Source of the DNA: Hymenolepis diminuta
Lineage: Eukaryota > Platyhelminthes > Cestoda > Cyclophyllidea > Hymenolepididae
DNA: 64,000 nucleotides
Direction of reading: 5' to 3'
Assembly (NCBI GenBank): GCA_900708905.1
Contig: CAADRB010000067.1
Location: forward strand, 124,001-188,000
Shown here in pieces: positions 13,260 through 27,393 of the stretch (position 1 is its first letter; each line of letters begins with the position of its first letter). Under the pieces are notes generated by a model. The model made no database searches and was not told where the DNA came from. It saw only the letters and a list, made by a program, of their open reading frames with translations. The position numbers and the translations under genes are program-made.

Positions 13260-16200
13260 TTGTTTTGTTATAGGAAATTTTAAGTTTCAACCATTATCAG
13301 TTTCGTTTTCCGTTTATCTAAAAGTGCTTGAAGTGCCCTCAGATGACTTACGCATTGTGCACATATAGAGGACTGATTGGCAGGCATCAAAATAACAATA
13401 TGTTAGGTAAACAATATCCTGATGCACAGGTTTAATAGATTTCCAACCTAATAAAGTGTTTAAACCCTTATTTTAGCTTCTTATCTTGAGTAAGTTAGAG
13501 TTGCCGCTTTAGATATCCTGGGCTTGTGATTCGGAACATTGTGCTGTATATCTCAGCTAGCAATAGGAAGAGCTATGCGAATGTCACGAAATTGGCATTT
13601 GGGTCAGTATCCAACAATTTTCTAATTGAAATCATTTACCTCACTTGCTTTATACTATATACTTTGAATCTTAGGGTTTGTGAATGCAGATCGTCGAATT
13701 TTTATGAATTGATTGTTGAATAGTTACATTAGTGTAGCATCTACTCTTTGAAATTATTTGGCGTTTTTAGAGATGTTCAAAAAATTAGGTTGATTTTATG
13801 ATTTTTCAATAGATTAATGATATATTTTCCAATAAGGGAGAAAAATATCTGTCTGTTAAAAGGGTAAGGCAATTGATTTAGCAAGGAGAAGTTAATCAGA
13901 CCAGCCTACATCGCAGAGTATAAAAGCTAAATGATTCGGATACGTAGAAGCATTCGAGGAATTTCAAGGTCAAATTTAACCATTCGTTGGAGAATCCACC
14001 AAATCCAGTCACCGATTTCTTTGCAATAAATGAAGAAATATCTGCTGGAGAATGGTTATTTAGATTCAAAATTTCTTAATACTTTTGGTTAGTGTCCGTT
14101 TATTACAGCCACATTTACCGTGTATTCATTGGGATTAACAATTTTGTCTCGCGCCGCAGTATTATATGATCATACCATTGTCCAAAAATATAACCAATCG
14201 GATGCTGAAAAGTTTTAACAGCGATAATCCTCAGCATCTTTGCAATCTCATTGCAGTTCCTTGAGTTGAGATAGAGCTCAATAAAATCTACAAAGTGTAA
14301 TTGATGGTAAAACTTTTGTCGACAATTCGATAAAGAAAACCAGCAGTAATCCTCCCTTAAAAAAGGTGCATTAATGGTATGTGAAATCACTCCCTGCGCG
14401 CAAAACGATAAACTCACAATCTCAAAACAGTAGGTAGATAATTACATATATAACTATTACTACTCAGTTATTTATAGTATGGAACTTTTCACCGAGTAGC
14501 AGTCATAATAAAGTCTTCAAAAATGCCCGCGAAATCAAAAAGGAATAACTTAAAAACAATCAGGTTATGCAAATATTGGAGTAGCCTCATGGGTAGGAGC
14601 TGATTATGCAACTAATACCAATCTCAATTGTTTTATATTAAAAGGTTGGAAATTCCATTTATTTATAATCGATACCATTTCAAACGTATTAAGTAATTAA
14701 ATATAAGGGATATGAGAAGGAGGATTAAGGGAAAGAACAGAATAATTGTATGCCTCGTTAAAATTTTAAAGTAATTAAGATGCTTTATTTAATGTTTCAT
14801 TGATCCAAAGTTGAAATTTCTGGATGCGACTCCTATATCCCTGGGTGAGTTCATGTTCAGAGTTTATCAAAAATGTCAATATGGTTCAGTAGTTGGTTAT
14901 TCCATCTCAGTCTATGCGAATTATTTTGAAAGTCAGTACCAACCAGAAGATATTAAGTTTCTTTTCTTAAAAGATAAATCACATCGCGGAAATACCTTTT
15001 CAACTTTCACACCTATTTTTATTAAAATTTCGTAAGTTGCTATGTTAGTATTTTGTCATTATCATCTCAAATTTTAAGAATGTGAAATTGGTCAACTTGA
15101 ATAGCAAATATGATCAAATATAGTCCGTATTAAAGTGAGATTTGAGCATAAATTTATAATTTATTCAATATTACATTTACCGAAGTGCAAACACACATCA
15201 TAATGAAATCATCATTAACGAAAAGTTAAGCAGTAACCGGTAATCTTTTGTACTTCACGCTTACGGGATACTAGAGAAGTTATTTTGGATTGATTAATTT
15301 TCAAGATGTTTTGGTAATGATTGAACGAAAGTACTAATTAGCTTGCAGTTTTGTTATCACATAATTCAAATCCAAATATCTCAATTTGTTCGGAAGTGAA
15401 AATGTGTGGTTAAAACAATCGGTCACAGCAAGCTCTGTTAGGGTAAAATCGTAATAGCTGAATTCAAAGTTATAAATGCCTTACTGGAATGGTGGTGGGA
15501 GTGAAGTGACCACCCTTTCTTTGAACTCTAGCAATTTCAAATGTTAGCTTTCTTATGACATCAGACAACTTTGAGTTAGATCGTGATATACGTGATCATG
15601 AAGTAAAAAGAGAATTTCAATCTCCGATAATGAAAATCAGCGCGGTTGTCTCCATTTGCTTTGAAAATTATTATACAAAAGAATTGAGCTTCTCGTGAAT
15701 CCTGAATGTGTTAAAAACAAAGAGGCGCAATTATAATTCTCTCTTCGGAGATATATTTTTCAAGAAAGACATATTTTACTCCCCTTCCTATTCCGTTACC
15801 ATTATATTTAAAGCTATGCATCTTTTTATCCAAACCCCATTAGTAATATGAACAGTATCTGATTAATTTTTGATGGTGTGGACGTAATAATATTCTAAAA
15901 TAGTGTACTATTGAAATTTGGTGAGTAGTAGTTTAGCCATCACCGAGGGAAATGTTTTACAATCATAATGGATACCTAACAAATGTATACATTATTTAAT
16001 TATTTTTATAATAAATATTAAATGAATATAAAACTTGAGAGCTAAAACTGTTGATTTAATTATTGGTCTAGCATATATTATGGTAGTTGTAATAATGAAT
16101 ACACATCTTTGACAGTTGGGACAAAAGTGATTTCTTGATTTAGATATTTCTCTCTATTTCATAATTATGTTAGATTTTAGAAGATATTCTGGCGTTTACT

Positions 16201-16950
16201 TCACAATTTTTTGTTATTTTTTCGGTTGCTGCCGGAGAAAGTTATTCGATTGATGAATAGTTAATTCTTATTTACATTTTTAAGACTGAAAGCTTCCAAG
16301 CGTAAAACATTAAGGAATATAAATTTGCAAAACAGTGATATTTCAAAAAGTTAAAATGCAGAAAAAAACTCGCAACCAATCGTCGAGATTACATTTCCAT
16401 ATTTCTACAAGAATTGCTTTGGTTTTAGATTGCACAGAATGGGGAATTTTTTCAAACAGGGGTTTAATAGTGTCACTTTTAAGCCTCATTTGATAAGTTA
16501 AATATTCATCCGAGTTCCTAAATTTATAGGCCAAAAGTAACCTACCTTTTACTCCGTTTACTCGATAAAAAAGAACAATCAAATTAACAATTAATTGTTA
16601 ATTATTCACTGAATTTGCATATTTATCAATATGTACTAAATTGTAGGGTCATTTTCTTGCATAATTTCGGAGTAGGACAACTGCGCGTTATTATTGGTTC
16701 TGACTTTTGGAGGCTAATTAGGTTATAATATTTGGTAAGAGTGATAATATCTGGAATTATCTAGAAGTAGGCATATTTTCTCCTTTAGCATAAAGCTAAT
16801 CCTGCCGCATATTTTTTTATTTGCTTAATGAACATACAAATCGATGTTGTTTTTTGTAAAAAGTTATTTCTCCTTTTAAAATGAAATTAAAGTTAATTTC
16901 GGACGGCACTGTTAGCTTTCAAGACACATTGGTTTCTTTTGAAGGTCATC
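13260..16950. other. AT-rich intergenic
   Basis: I see no supported gene, RNA or repeat. Confidence 0.5.
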
Positions 16951-16956
16951 CTTAGA

Positions 16957-16964
16957 TATATAAG
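16957..16964 (+). promoter_or_regulatory. TATA box of the 17013 gene
   Basis: TATATAAG, 49 bases before the ATG, leaving a short leader. Confidence 0.7.
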
Positions 16965-17012
16965 AATAGACTAGAGTGATTGTCGCTAACATCATTGTCA
17001 CTAATATAAACA

Positions 17013-17609
17013 ATGAAGTTCACACGATTCTGCATCGTGACAATTTTTTTGTCACTGCTAGCTCTTAGCTTGCACGCGAAACCATTGAATACCACAAATG
17101 ACAAAGAAGAGTCTGCAATTATCGACAGAATTGAACAGAAGAGGGGTCCAAAGACCATGAATGCTGGTTCAAGAGGCACCATGGACGAACTTGAAGATGA
17201 AAGAATCTCGAGAAGACCGAGAAGAAAAGATGGCGATATGGACCGTCCTGAAGATGACAAGGACAGAAGAAGGAGACCAGTTCGTGAAGATAAGCGATGG
17301 CGAAAGTATCCAGATGAACCAGATTCCGACACTGATGACGACGATGAGCGTTCAGAGTCTGAATTTCCCCGAAAAAAAAATGGAAGAAGACTGAGACCAG
17401 GGGATGATGAAGATTACCCTCGACATGGACGTTATAGATATCACCGCTATAGACCAGATCGATACTACCGCCGCTACGACTATGACGACGATTATGATGA
17501 CGATTACTGGAAGAGAAGCTGGAGAAGGGGCAGACGACCTCCATATCCTCCCAGACGTTATCACAGAAAAAATAGTGTTGAAGACGATGACGATGATGAT
17601 GACGACTAA
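17013..17609 (+). CDS. secreted Asp/Arg/Tyr-rich protein, 198 aa
   Basis: Single-exon frame from ATG to TAA. Residues 1-22 form a signal peptide (FCIVTIFLSLLALSLHA) with likely cleavage after HA. The mature chain has no cysteine and alternates acidic and basic blocks: dibasic RR and KR sites throughout, a central DSDTDDDDE, an Arg/Tyr-rich segment at about residues 133-185, and a C-terminal run of eight Asp. TATATAAG at 16957-16964 lies about 50 bases before the ATG, and AATAAA follows at 17686-17691, so the gene looks complete and active. Such highly charged, disordered secreted proteins occur as mineral- or matrix-binding proteins and as salivary proteins. The sequence alone does not decide which. 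The many dibasic sites could allow furin-type processing, which is an inference. Confidence 0.85.
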   Translation: MKFTRFCIVTIFLSLLALSLHAKPLNTTNDKEESAIIDRIEQKRGPKTMNAGSRGTMDELEDERISRRPRRKDGDMDRPEDDKDRRRRPVREDKRWRKYPDEPDSDTDDDDERSESEFPRKKNGRRLRPGDDEDYPRHGRYRYHRYRPDRYYRRYDYDDDYDDDYWKRSWRRGRRPPYPPRRYHRKNSVEDDDDDDDD

Positions 17610-17685
17610 ATCAAAAAATTATTTTACTTGATTGACTAATATCTTTGAAAATTTGAATTCCGTAAGGAATATTTCGGAAATGGTT

Positions 17686-17691
17686 AATAAA
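17686..17691 (+). terminator. AATAAA of the 17013-17609 gene
   Basis: About 77 bases after the TAA. Confidence 0.6.
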
Positions 17692-17699
17692 TTGTTGCT

Positions 17700-20600
17700 T
17701 CAATTTATTATTTTTTTCGTTAGTAGATGGAGTTATTTTATAAAAAATCTGCAACCAACTTTCAATTATTAGATTTAATATCCTTCCGCTATTATCAATA
17801 CATCTAATAATCGCTCTAATATATACATAGAAATAACAGTTTAACTTTTAAGATTATTAATAAATGAGTAGCTTAGATTTACTTCCAAAACTATTATTAT
17901 TCTCTGTTCATGTCAATAAATTTCATTTTTCAAATTCCTTCTACTAAGTCAGGCTGATACATAACGCGTCATTCAGCAATGCTGTTGATGCGGCTGAAAT
18001 ATGAAGCTGTCAGTGAGATTATGACCTCAAATATTAGTCAGAAAGAATTTATTATTCGATATTTTATTTATTGTCAACTTATTTTCGATTATTTAAGATT
18101 AATGGCTTCGTTTTTGATATTCCCATTTAAAATCTTCGAACTCAGGTATTACCATCAGTGAAGTTATTGAAAGTTGATCATCAAAGATATATTTGACTAT
18201 TCGATCAAATTTATGGCTCCACATTACCGCAAAAAGTATATTCTAAATTAGCCGTCAGCGTGTATATGAATGAGAGATTTTTCTGTGGGTCTTCTTATGC
18301 CAATCTTACTGATTTTGCACTTCCAGCAACAGTCTAGTTAGAAACATCTTACCGCATTGTTATCCTACTATAAACATTATTGTATATCTTGTGGATAAAC
18401 GGGGAAATTAATGCGCTAAGTTCTTATAAGTAGGAGGAGAAAAGTCTTCCGAAAAAACAGATGTGAATAAGTAAATTACGGTAAAATTAGTGTGACAAAT
18501 GTACTCACACAACAGTACAACTCAATATGCAATGTTTTTAATTATATTATTTGCATTACTACTAAGGATTGAAATATCACCCTATTCTTGGTAATTTCTC
18601 AACCAATTTCAATTTTCAGATGCAAATTTATCTAGAGCCCATTTCTTCAGATTGTGCGGCATAGCGAGTTAGATTTAAACAATCTGATCACATGATGCCC
18701 GAACGGCCTATCCAGATGCTTACATATTATTTGTGTGCCTATGAAAATACAATCATACTAATTGTGTGAAGTTTATTTGCCATCAAAACTTTATTAGAGT
18801 TTGCTGAAACAAATTCAAATTTCAGGAGTAATGCTATTTAGTGATGTATCATTTTAAAATTCCGTTAGTGGAATACTTTCCTTAGACAATGCCATATTCG
18901 CCTAGCGTCTTTTGAGTTCATTGGGTGCGAATTATATACATGCTTCCTACTACTAAATTACGCTCAAGTATTGTGAAAGGGAATGATTTTAATTGCAAAA
19001 TTTACGATAAAGGAAATTTTATTTTATTAAGAAATAGATTACTGTATGAGTACCGATCATCAAAATGAGAAAGTTTGTGGAGATATCTAATTGCTGTTTT
19101 AAGTTTCAGAAGATAAAAAATGAGAAGCTGAAAGAGATCATTTTTTTGAAACGGCACACTAGGTGCTAATTTGTCATAAAAAATGAATTGAAGCTATTCG
19201 GTGATAAAATGTATCATGTTTGATCATTAATTTTTCTGCCTTAACTTTACTTATATTGAATATAAAGTAAATATCAAGTGGCTCCCTTTTATTCAGTCAT
19301 CACTTTTTCATGCACTATTGATGCATCGGTAGTATCAAACTCATAGTTTTGCTTCATCTCTTTGTTTTGGGTGGCCACTGGCTCGTGTTTCGGCCTCAAC
19401 TACCATTTGCTCATCAATGAGGAAAGACACAACAAAACATAACCGAGATTGTTCGCCTCCTCTTTCCTCTTAATTTCTCAGTCTACTCCTTCTTTTTCAT
19501 CTTATTCATTTTCAATCGTCCAATGCACTTTTTCCAACCCAACCCTTAGTCATTTGTTTGAAGGGTATTCAATACGCTTCATACAAGGGGATACATAATT
19601 TTACTGTATTAAGGTTTTGGGATGAAAAGACTAATTCAGTCAACCGGACTTGTAGAATTATTGTGAAATTGAAAGATTTTGATTCCTTTATATAAGTCGA
19701 GGACGTAAGTTAATTTTTGAGCACCGACACATTAATATGAAGCATTTTCCCCAATTATCTATTACATTAAATAGGCCAATTTGTCTTCATTATTAAATTG
19801 GTATAGAGATTAGGGTTGTTTATTTTGCGCTTCACCACCATTTGAAAAAGTCCATAACTGAATTTATGGCTCATTAACAGTATAATTCTAAATAAAGCGG
19901 ACGTCTTCAGAGAGTTGAAAAAGAGAAGACGAGATGTGAAGTATGTACGCAGAATCACGGAACAAATTAAGTGTAAAATAATTAAAAGCTTGTTAAGTTG
20001 ATGATTACCAATCATGTAGGATATTTTGGTTAGACTTTATTTGTTTTTATCAGACTTTTGAAGGTTATTTGTGTACTTTTTCTGAATAGATAGGTTGTTA
20101 TTCAGAAGCATTTTGACCAAGAAATGAGTTGACTGTAACAAACAACGTTGAAAGTCTTAATAGGCTTTTGGAAATGCGTACGCATCCTCTAAATGAACGT
20201 TATTTTATGAGATTTTGTCATTAATATGCCTAAACAAAGACTACCAGTATAAACAACGGCTTGTTGGACATTTCGCCAAGTTGGACCTTTAAATAAATTG
20301 ATTAAATATAGTTAATATGATTTATATTAGACGACTGAAATAAGAAATGAAATCATTTTTTTTCAAAATAAGTAAAATAGTCAACCCGGTGAAGGTTATT
20401 CAGGGCATCACTAACTCCTTCATTAATCAGACATCGTGTCAAGACTTTAAATTGAAATTATTTTCAAACATCATTGTATTAGATTCAATTTGTTAAAAGC
20501 ATACCAGGGCTTTTGAACTCATTTTATTATTTACTATTCACGATACCTCAAAAATTTACAATATATAAATTTTAAACAGTGTTTGAAACTGATTTTAAAA

Positions 20601-23600
20601 ATGTAGTATATGATAGGGAAAATCAAAAAACCCATTTAAAAGAATCTTACTTCATTTGATTTTGAATTCGAGTTGTACAATATTTACTAAATAGCTAGCT
20701 AGAGTTACGAAACTCTGCTAACTTTAAATTTTTACCTACTGAATATCATTTGTTGTTTTTAACCTTTGGGAGCAAAACGAATTGGAGTGGCAAGACCGAC
20801 TCGTTTTGATTAAAGTAGATCTGTAGGTACTGAATGTCGTAGATAAGCATTTCCTGCAATCCAGGGAGCTAATCATGAAACATGAATCCCTTATATTATT
20901 TGTTTCTTATTACTATATATTTGATGATTGACAGACTAGTTTTAAATGACATTGTGGATTTTTGCGGTATTAAAGTTCATTCAAAAAATAATCGTCCTAT
21001 CTTCTAGAATTTCAGTAACTAGTAGTAGTAGTACTGTAGAATAGTAATCTTTTTATATTAGATTCTCTCCGCCAACACTTTTCTTTAATATAAATTTCAA
21101 GTAATATCTCATGCAACAATGAATGACTTCTATGTAATTTCTTCATCAATTCTTATCCTTAAAAATTACTGCCAATTTAGTTAAGTAATAAAGATGCTTA
21201 GCATAATAGAAATGCATATGCGATCAAATTCGGCTGTAGACAATCACTATTTCAGAGAATTTTCAATTGCTAATTGGACGCGGAAATATTATCAAAGATG
21301 TGATTATCAGGATCATGTAACAAAGCAGATTTATTAGTCGTTCCTTTCACCTCAGGATAAGATTCTAAATGGAATGTATTATGGCTGTGGAAGGTTTTAT
21401 TAATGTATTGTGTTCAGGTCCCATAATATACGTGTATCTAAAAAGTTTCTTATAAACACCAACGTCATCGCAATCATAGCGCTTTTCGAAAATCAGTATA
21501 ACCAATGGTAGAGCACTGAAAGGTTGAGTTTAGTAAGCACTAACTGGCTGAGTTGAAATCTGGCAGATAGAATATAGGGTGCATAGAGATGATTAGAGTA
21601 CATCAGCTGTAGGTGAATTTATGGAGCACTTACCACAGGCATAGAAACCGTTTTTAATTTATGGCCATCGCCACCATTGTGCCTTTTCATAGGCGGTCTT
21701 TTTAATGCTGGAGAAATGAGAATTTTAGAGTAGCATGCGTTAATTGCTTAAACCGGTCGGGGAGAGAGAGGGAACTTGCCGATACGAAATGAGGTTGGAT
21801 GAAGATTTTGAATGAACCTTGGTTGTAGCGGGATTTGCGAAGCACTAGCGGCAAATGCTTGAACTGCTTGCGTTTGTGATCCTCATTGTCATAGTCAATA
21901 CGATTTTTTAGACGGCTTATGACAGGTAGGGGTCAGAGGAAATAGCCACTCATAAACTTCTAATAAGCAAGAGCAAGGCTTTGAAAATTATTTTTGTTTG
22001 TCGTCGTCTCATCATCGTCTGTATCAAATTTACCTTTCAACCGAACCTTGTACTAGTGAATACAATAAATAGCACAATCGTGAAAAGATTGTCAGATGTC
22101 AGAGTTTGCACTTTTGGACAGTGGAAACCAGCGATTTCGAATGAATTTAAATACCATATTATTGATCTTCATTTTCAGACTTGGGAAGCTTATTTGAATG
22201 CTCATTTCAAACCTACTTTACAACTAAAGATGGCATTTATCACAAATGAACTTTGGGATCTATTGAATATATAACTAATGCCCTACCTTTTGTCCTCTAA
22301 ACTCTACCATTTATATGGTCATTTATAACAATACCTAATATGATTGGAATTCATGTTTGAAGATCAAACGAATCCAAGCCATTTTCTCATTTTACATATT
22401 TTTAGTTTATTTAAAAATTCATTCTATTATTTTTTTGGGAAACCAAGTTTAATCTATCGGTATACCTGCCATTTAGTCCGCTTCATTCAAAATCTTCAAA
22501 ATCATATAATTTATAAGTCCTAAATACGCCGAAGATACCATCAAAGATGTATTCTAACAATAGCCGCTTATTCTTATCGCATTAACGATAGCATTCCCAA
22601 CAGAAAAGCATATATCGGGGATCCAAATCAACTGCACCCTCGTTAATAATGAAACATCTTTTTACTGTCTATAATATGAATTTTTATCATATCGTTGATT
22701 ACCAACTCGTTTTCCAATTTCAAGCTAGATGGATTCTAGGTTTATTTTCTTTCTTAAACGGTTCATCTACCCTTTTTTAACAATTATATTTTGTTATCCT
22801 CCCTTTTTCACTTTTTGGGTGAATTAGATCTCGCAGTTAAGCAGTTTCAGGATGTGTATCTAGGCATCCTAAGTTTTAAGATCTGCACCTTATAACTGTG
22901 AACATCCCAGTTAACACTATAACCGCCAATCGTATACTATAACTCATATATCCTTTCCTTTGTTCTAACTTAACTCAGTGTAGGTCTCCATCCATTACTC
23001 TGCATATACACTGATGAGCAACATAATCCCAGAGTTTCATTTGAATGTAGTTTTCCAGAAGTATTCTCTTGTATCATTTAGGCCTCTATTTTATGTTAAT
23101 ATATCCATAAAATATTTTAAAATTTACTAAGTAATGAATAGACCAAAGATCGTAACGATTTTAAAATTAGAGCTAATCTGCATCTCTCATTAATCTCCCT
23201 TCAACTTCATCCTCCTGAAGTAGTAGAGGTCATGTGAAAAATAAGTGTCTCAAAGAGTTTTAAGAAGAAAATGGAAAAATAAATACACAGAGTACTTTAA
23301 ATATTTAACAACGCTTTTATCAGAGAATTGGACGTTTTAGGAACAAGTTGTAAGGGTTATATGAATGGCGTTATTTGGAGCCGTCTGCTTACAATGTTAA
23401 GAATACTATTTTGGCGCTGGTTAAAGAAAATGTTGACCCAACACATATTATTAAACTATCGACAATGTTTATGTTACGAAATAGAAAACGTTTGTCTATT
23501 TACCTGAAAAGGAAACTCAGTGCTCAACTTAAAGTCCACTTTCAGTGTACATTATATTTTTCGTGAAAATTCCCTAACTTTTAAAATATTTACTACTCTT

Positions 23601-23700
23601 AACGTGAAATCACATCAAAATTACCATAGAACGGCCAATGTAAAAAAGGCGTTAAAGAATAAATAACGTATATTAAATAAGCAACTTGACGTACAATCAA
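17700..23700. other. AT-rich intergenic
   Basis: Apart from the tRNA-like head at 21497 and the repeat copy near 20640, only unsupported frames. One at 22184-22275 (+) follows a good TTTTCAG acceptor and may be a terminal exon, but two phases are open. Confidence 0.5.
21497..21580 (+). repeat. tRNA-like SINE head
   Basis: AATGGTAGAGCACTG resembles an A box, and GGCTGAGTTGAAATCTGG about 40 bases on resembles a B box (GGTTCGAATCC). There is no acceptor stem pairing, so a SINE relic rather than a tRNA gene. Confidence 0.4.
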
Positions 23701-23746
23701 TAAAACGTAAAATCATAAAGTTCTATTGAATTGCTTGTAGCTAAAC

Positions 23747-24076
23747 TTAGTCGTCGTCATTATCTCTGTCTTTTCTGTATCGGTATCCTCTCGAATGGTA
23801 TAGTCTTGGTCTTCTTTCATCGTCATCATAGTCCATTTTGTAACAGCGAAAACCGTACCGTTTGTTTCCATATCGTCTGTACTGTCTGTAATCATCATCG
23901 TCATCATCTTTATCACCATCGTCGTCGTTGTCATCATCATCCCAATCATGCCTCCTCCCCCACTTAATTCTGGTCGAATCTCCATCTTCCGGTATGTATT
24001 TGATGGACTTAGCTTGCAGTTTGATGAAGGCTAATGCAAGCACTACAGAAAATAAGATTTTTGTTGAAGTCAGCAT
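23747..24076 (-). CDS. secreted Asp-rich protein, 109 aa, intact family member
   Basis: ATG at 24076, TAA at 23749-23747, single exon. The signal peptide is residues 1-22 (ILFSVVLALAFIKLQA), followed by a short linker, a run of about 20 mostly Asp residues, then Arg/Tyr repeats (YRQYRRYGNKRYGFRCYK) with one cysteine, and a second Asp-rich tail. TATTTAAG at 24122-24115 fits a promoter. The LALAFIKLQAKSIK segment and the following Gly-Asp linker align with broken copies at 59288-59534 and 28121-28380, so this is the best-preserved member of a local duplicated family. Probably secreted; function unknown. Confidence 0.82.
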   Translation of the reverse strand: MLTSTKILFSVVLALAFIKLQAKSIKYIPEDGDSTRIKWGRRHDWDDDDNDDDGDKDDDDDDYRQYRRYGNKRYGFRCYKMDYDDDERRPRLYHSRGYRYRKDRDNDDD

Positions 24077-24114
24077 TATTAATTATATTTTTGAGTATTG
24101 TCCAGACGAAGTAG

Positions 24115-24122
24115 CTTAAATA
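24115..24122 (-). promoter_or_regulatory. TATA-like box of the 23747-24076 gene
   Basis: TATTTAAG on the minus strand, about 40 bases before the start codon. Confidence 0.55.
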
Positions 24123-24129
24123 CCACAAT

Positions 24130-27100
24130 TTTGCAGGCATTGGATACAAACCGGGCCTTAGACAATGTAAACATAAATGCAATCTCCATTTGATAAATAA
24201 TTGCATTACATTTTTTTATCTGTCACCGCTTTCGTTATCCCAATGTTGGACATCAGGCTGTTTAATATGCACATGCTCTCGAAATTTCGAAATAGGAATT
24301 GGGCTCTTATAATTTAGTGACAATGGCGGCTATTTAAATGACCCATCTTTTTTCTAAAATCCTTCAAGTTTCATCAGATCATAAATGAAATATAATCGAC
24401 AGCTTTTTACTTTTACAAATTTTGTAATTATGCCCTAAATAAGGCTTTACATGTCTGAACATTATATTAAATAGGAGTGGCAGCTTATATTTCTTAGAGC
24501 CTGAATAATAGGTATTAACTGAATTATCACCTTTCCACACTCTTACGATATTCTCCACACAACAAAATGAAAAGAAGATAAAGCGGTGATGAACTAGTTT
24601 TATTTGGAGTGAACAGAAATTTTACGAATGGGAAATGGAATTTAGATTGAGGTGCGATGACATTTGGTGTTGATTAGCATTCATTATTTTTTAAAATTTA
24701 GGTAGAAACAAGGAGTAAGCATAGGATCTGCTAGAGGTGACAAACCTGAGTGAATGGGAAGTGTATGTATAAGGTCCCAATCGGTGGTCTGTGTTAAGCA
24801 CTCACAGCAGATCTGTAAATTTATTGAATGATGTCTTCAATTCTACATATTTTATTTCCATTTGGATAATACAACACAAAAAGTCAAGCTTATCTAATAT
24901 GTAAATGCGCAGCTCTCTAACTTTATCCAATGCATTGAATAACATCAAAACTTTAGAGTTAAAGGGGCTTTCAATGGCCATGCTTGATAGAGTAACTTTC
25001 TTAACCAACTGTATTGCAGGATGTCCTTCCTAACTGATCAATGTATTCCCAGCCATTTCTATTCAGTTATTCTTATTTTTAGCTCATGTAAATGGCCTCA
25101 TCGTTGTAAGGAAGCAAGTGGTTGAATCCCAGCTTCCTACTCAGTTTTAGTACCATTCCTCAATTTTATCCTCTCTCAAACATCACAAAATGTCATCCTT
25201 AAAGCGGATGATATTAATGGAAGATGTTTGTATTGTAAGATAAAAATGCATAACACCATCATTCTGTTACGGAATTCTCCAATTAATTATACTAATAAGA
25301 TGACCACATGATGGGGATTTGGATGCTTCACGGAAGTATTTCCAACACACAGATGGTTATAAATACATTGATTTTAATTTCAGGTCATTTTTGAAATTTT
25401 GAAAAAACTTATTCACTTCATAAATTAAAGATCAAAATCTCTTTTGATTCCCTACATAAACAAATTTTCATAGCCGGTTATTTAGAACAAAAATATGCCA
25501 AAACGCAGATATAAATGTGCATTGCTTGTTGTAAGATAGTGAAATTACGTACAAATGACAAGGAGAGAACAAGTTCCAATTAGATCATATTTTGGTTTAT
25601 TGTGTATTTTATAAGGGTTTAGATAGGCAAATGTGCTACACTTGACGATTGGGAGAAGTCAGTCTTACTCAAATCTTAAAGGAGGCTTTTCATGTAGCCG
25701 GACAATTAAGTCATGGAAAACATAATTATAAAAAATATATGGTCAGAAATAAATTTTTTAATTAAAAAACTAAGCAGTATATTTCACTTTTTCATATATT
25801 AATGTGCAAGTAATTAAAAGATAAACTTGTCGAACACTTAAAAAGCACATTTAGGTCCTAAATGCAGCGGTGTTTAGTATTAAGATTTGTAAATATAAAC
25901 CGATTTTGCAAATAATTACACAGACTCGCAGAGTGGTGCAAAAACAAGTATTTTTTATTTATTTAGTCCATTTGATCGAAAAGATTGTACCAAAAATACG
26001 GTTTGCTAGAGAGATTTTCGATTTTAAGGTCACTTTAGCTGAATAGTAGGAAATTCAGAATTTGATAATTTTATTCCAAAGTGCAAAACTGCAAATATTC
26101 CTTATGACATTTTATTTCTTAATGACTCGAGAACCTAAAGTGCGTTCTGTTCTTAACTCTGAGTGACAATTACACTAGATCCCTTTTTAGAGCGAAATAT
26201 TTTTCTTTTGCATTTTTGTCCACGCATTTTGCAAACTAGTTTCAGTTTATCTGCTAAAAAAACGTAAGTTAGATTTATTTACTATGTATGCACTAACACT
26301 GGTTTATCTTATGGAACGAAATTTTCAAAATTTACTGATGGGGAGGACAGTGATTGACCAAGAAATGCAGAAATCTGTGTGACTAATGGTGAATATTATT
26401 GGATTATGGTGATTTTGCACTGGCGTGGGAAGTGGAATTTTATGAATGTGTGGGCCACAGTCATACTTCTTTAATAAAATAGGCAAAATGTATCAAGCGA
26501 GTACTTTTGGCAAGAATATTTACGCTGTGGACTGATGCTTTATTGTGTCAAGTATAGGTAGACTGTAATTCACAAGTAAACATTAAGAAGAAATTGTTAT
26601 ATTTGACTACAAAAATATTCAGTCCCCTCGGATTTTTGGGAAAGATTTAAATTTAAATTATGTTCATAAAATATTATTCTATATTTAATTCCAACTTAAA
26701 CATTCAGTTGCTGTATATCACATTAGCAGAGTGATAGAGGGGAGAAGGAAAACTAAAAGATCATGGTTATTCTCAGTATGAGAAGATTCTGAGCTCTAGC
26801 TGAGAATTATCTCAGACATTAGTCTTGAGATATTTAGGACCTGCACGTTAGGTATGTGAAGAATGACCCATTAGATTATGGAATATCCTGCATGAGTGCA
26901 TTGTTAAAAATACTAGTTCGGGTGATGTCTTATGCGTAGTAATTTCGATAGTTCTCCTATTGGATCAGTCTACATATGATCAGTCTTAATCTCTATTTTA
27001 TTTCATTTTCTAGAGCGAAGGACTATAATAATTTCATATGAGTCTCAAAGTTATGCATTCTAATATAAGTAGCGTGACTGAAATGAAATTCCCTATGAAA

Positions 27101-27389
27101 ATTACCAGACGTTTGAGCATGCCTAAATATGTTGTCAGCGGGTCATGGATACCAGTTATTTGAGTACAAAGAGAACTCAAGATAATTACAAAATTGTAAG
27201 CTTAAATTGATGTTGAATTCAATAAAACCTGCCTTGGAAATCCATGATTAAATGTTATATAATGAGGTCGGAGCTACTAATGATTATCTAAATATAATTC
27301 AAATTTCAAAACAAAGACTTGTGTTACGTGCGCTACTATAATTACTTTTTAAAGAAAAATTGAGTAATGAATTAATTGGTCTTGAAAAC
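24130..27389. other. AT-rich intergenic
   Basis: I see nothing that can be supported. Confidence 0.5.
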
Positions 27390-27393
27390 GGCT

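Noticed and set aside
17119..17564. Long frames on both strands overlapping the 17013-17609 gene
   Set aside because: They are shadows of GAT/GAC/AGA-rich codons; none has a promoter or signal peptide.
23361..23566. Two overlapping plus-strand frames, one starting with ATG at 23361
   Set aside because: Both are short, neither has splice partners, a signal peptide or a known domain.
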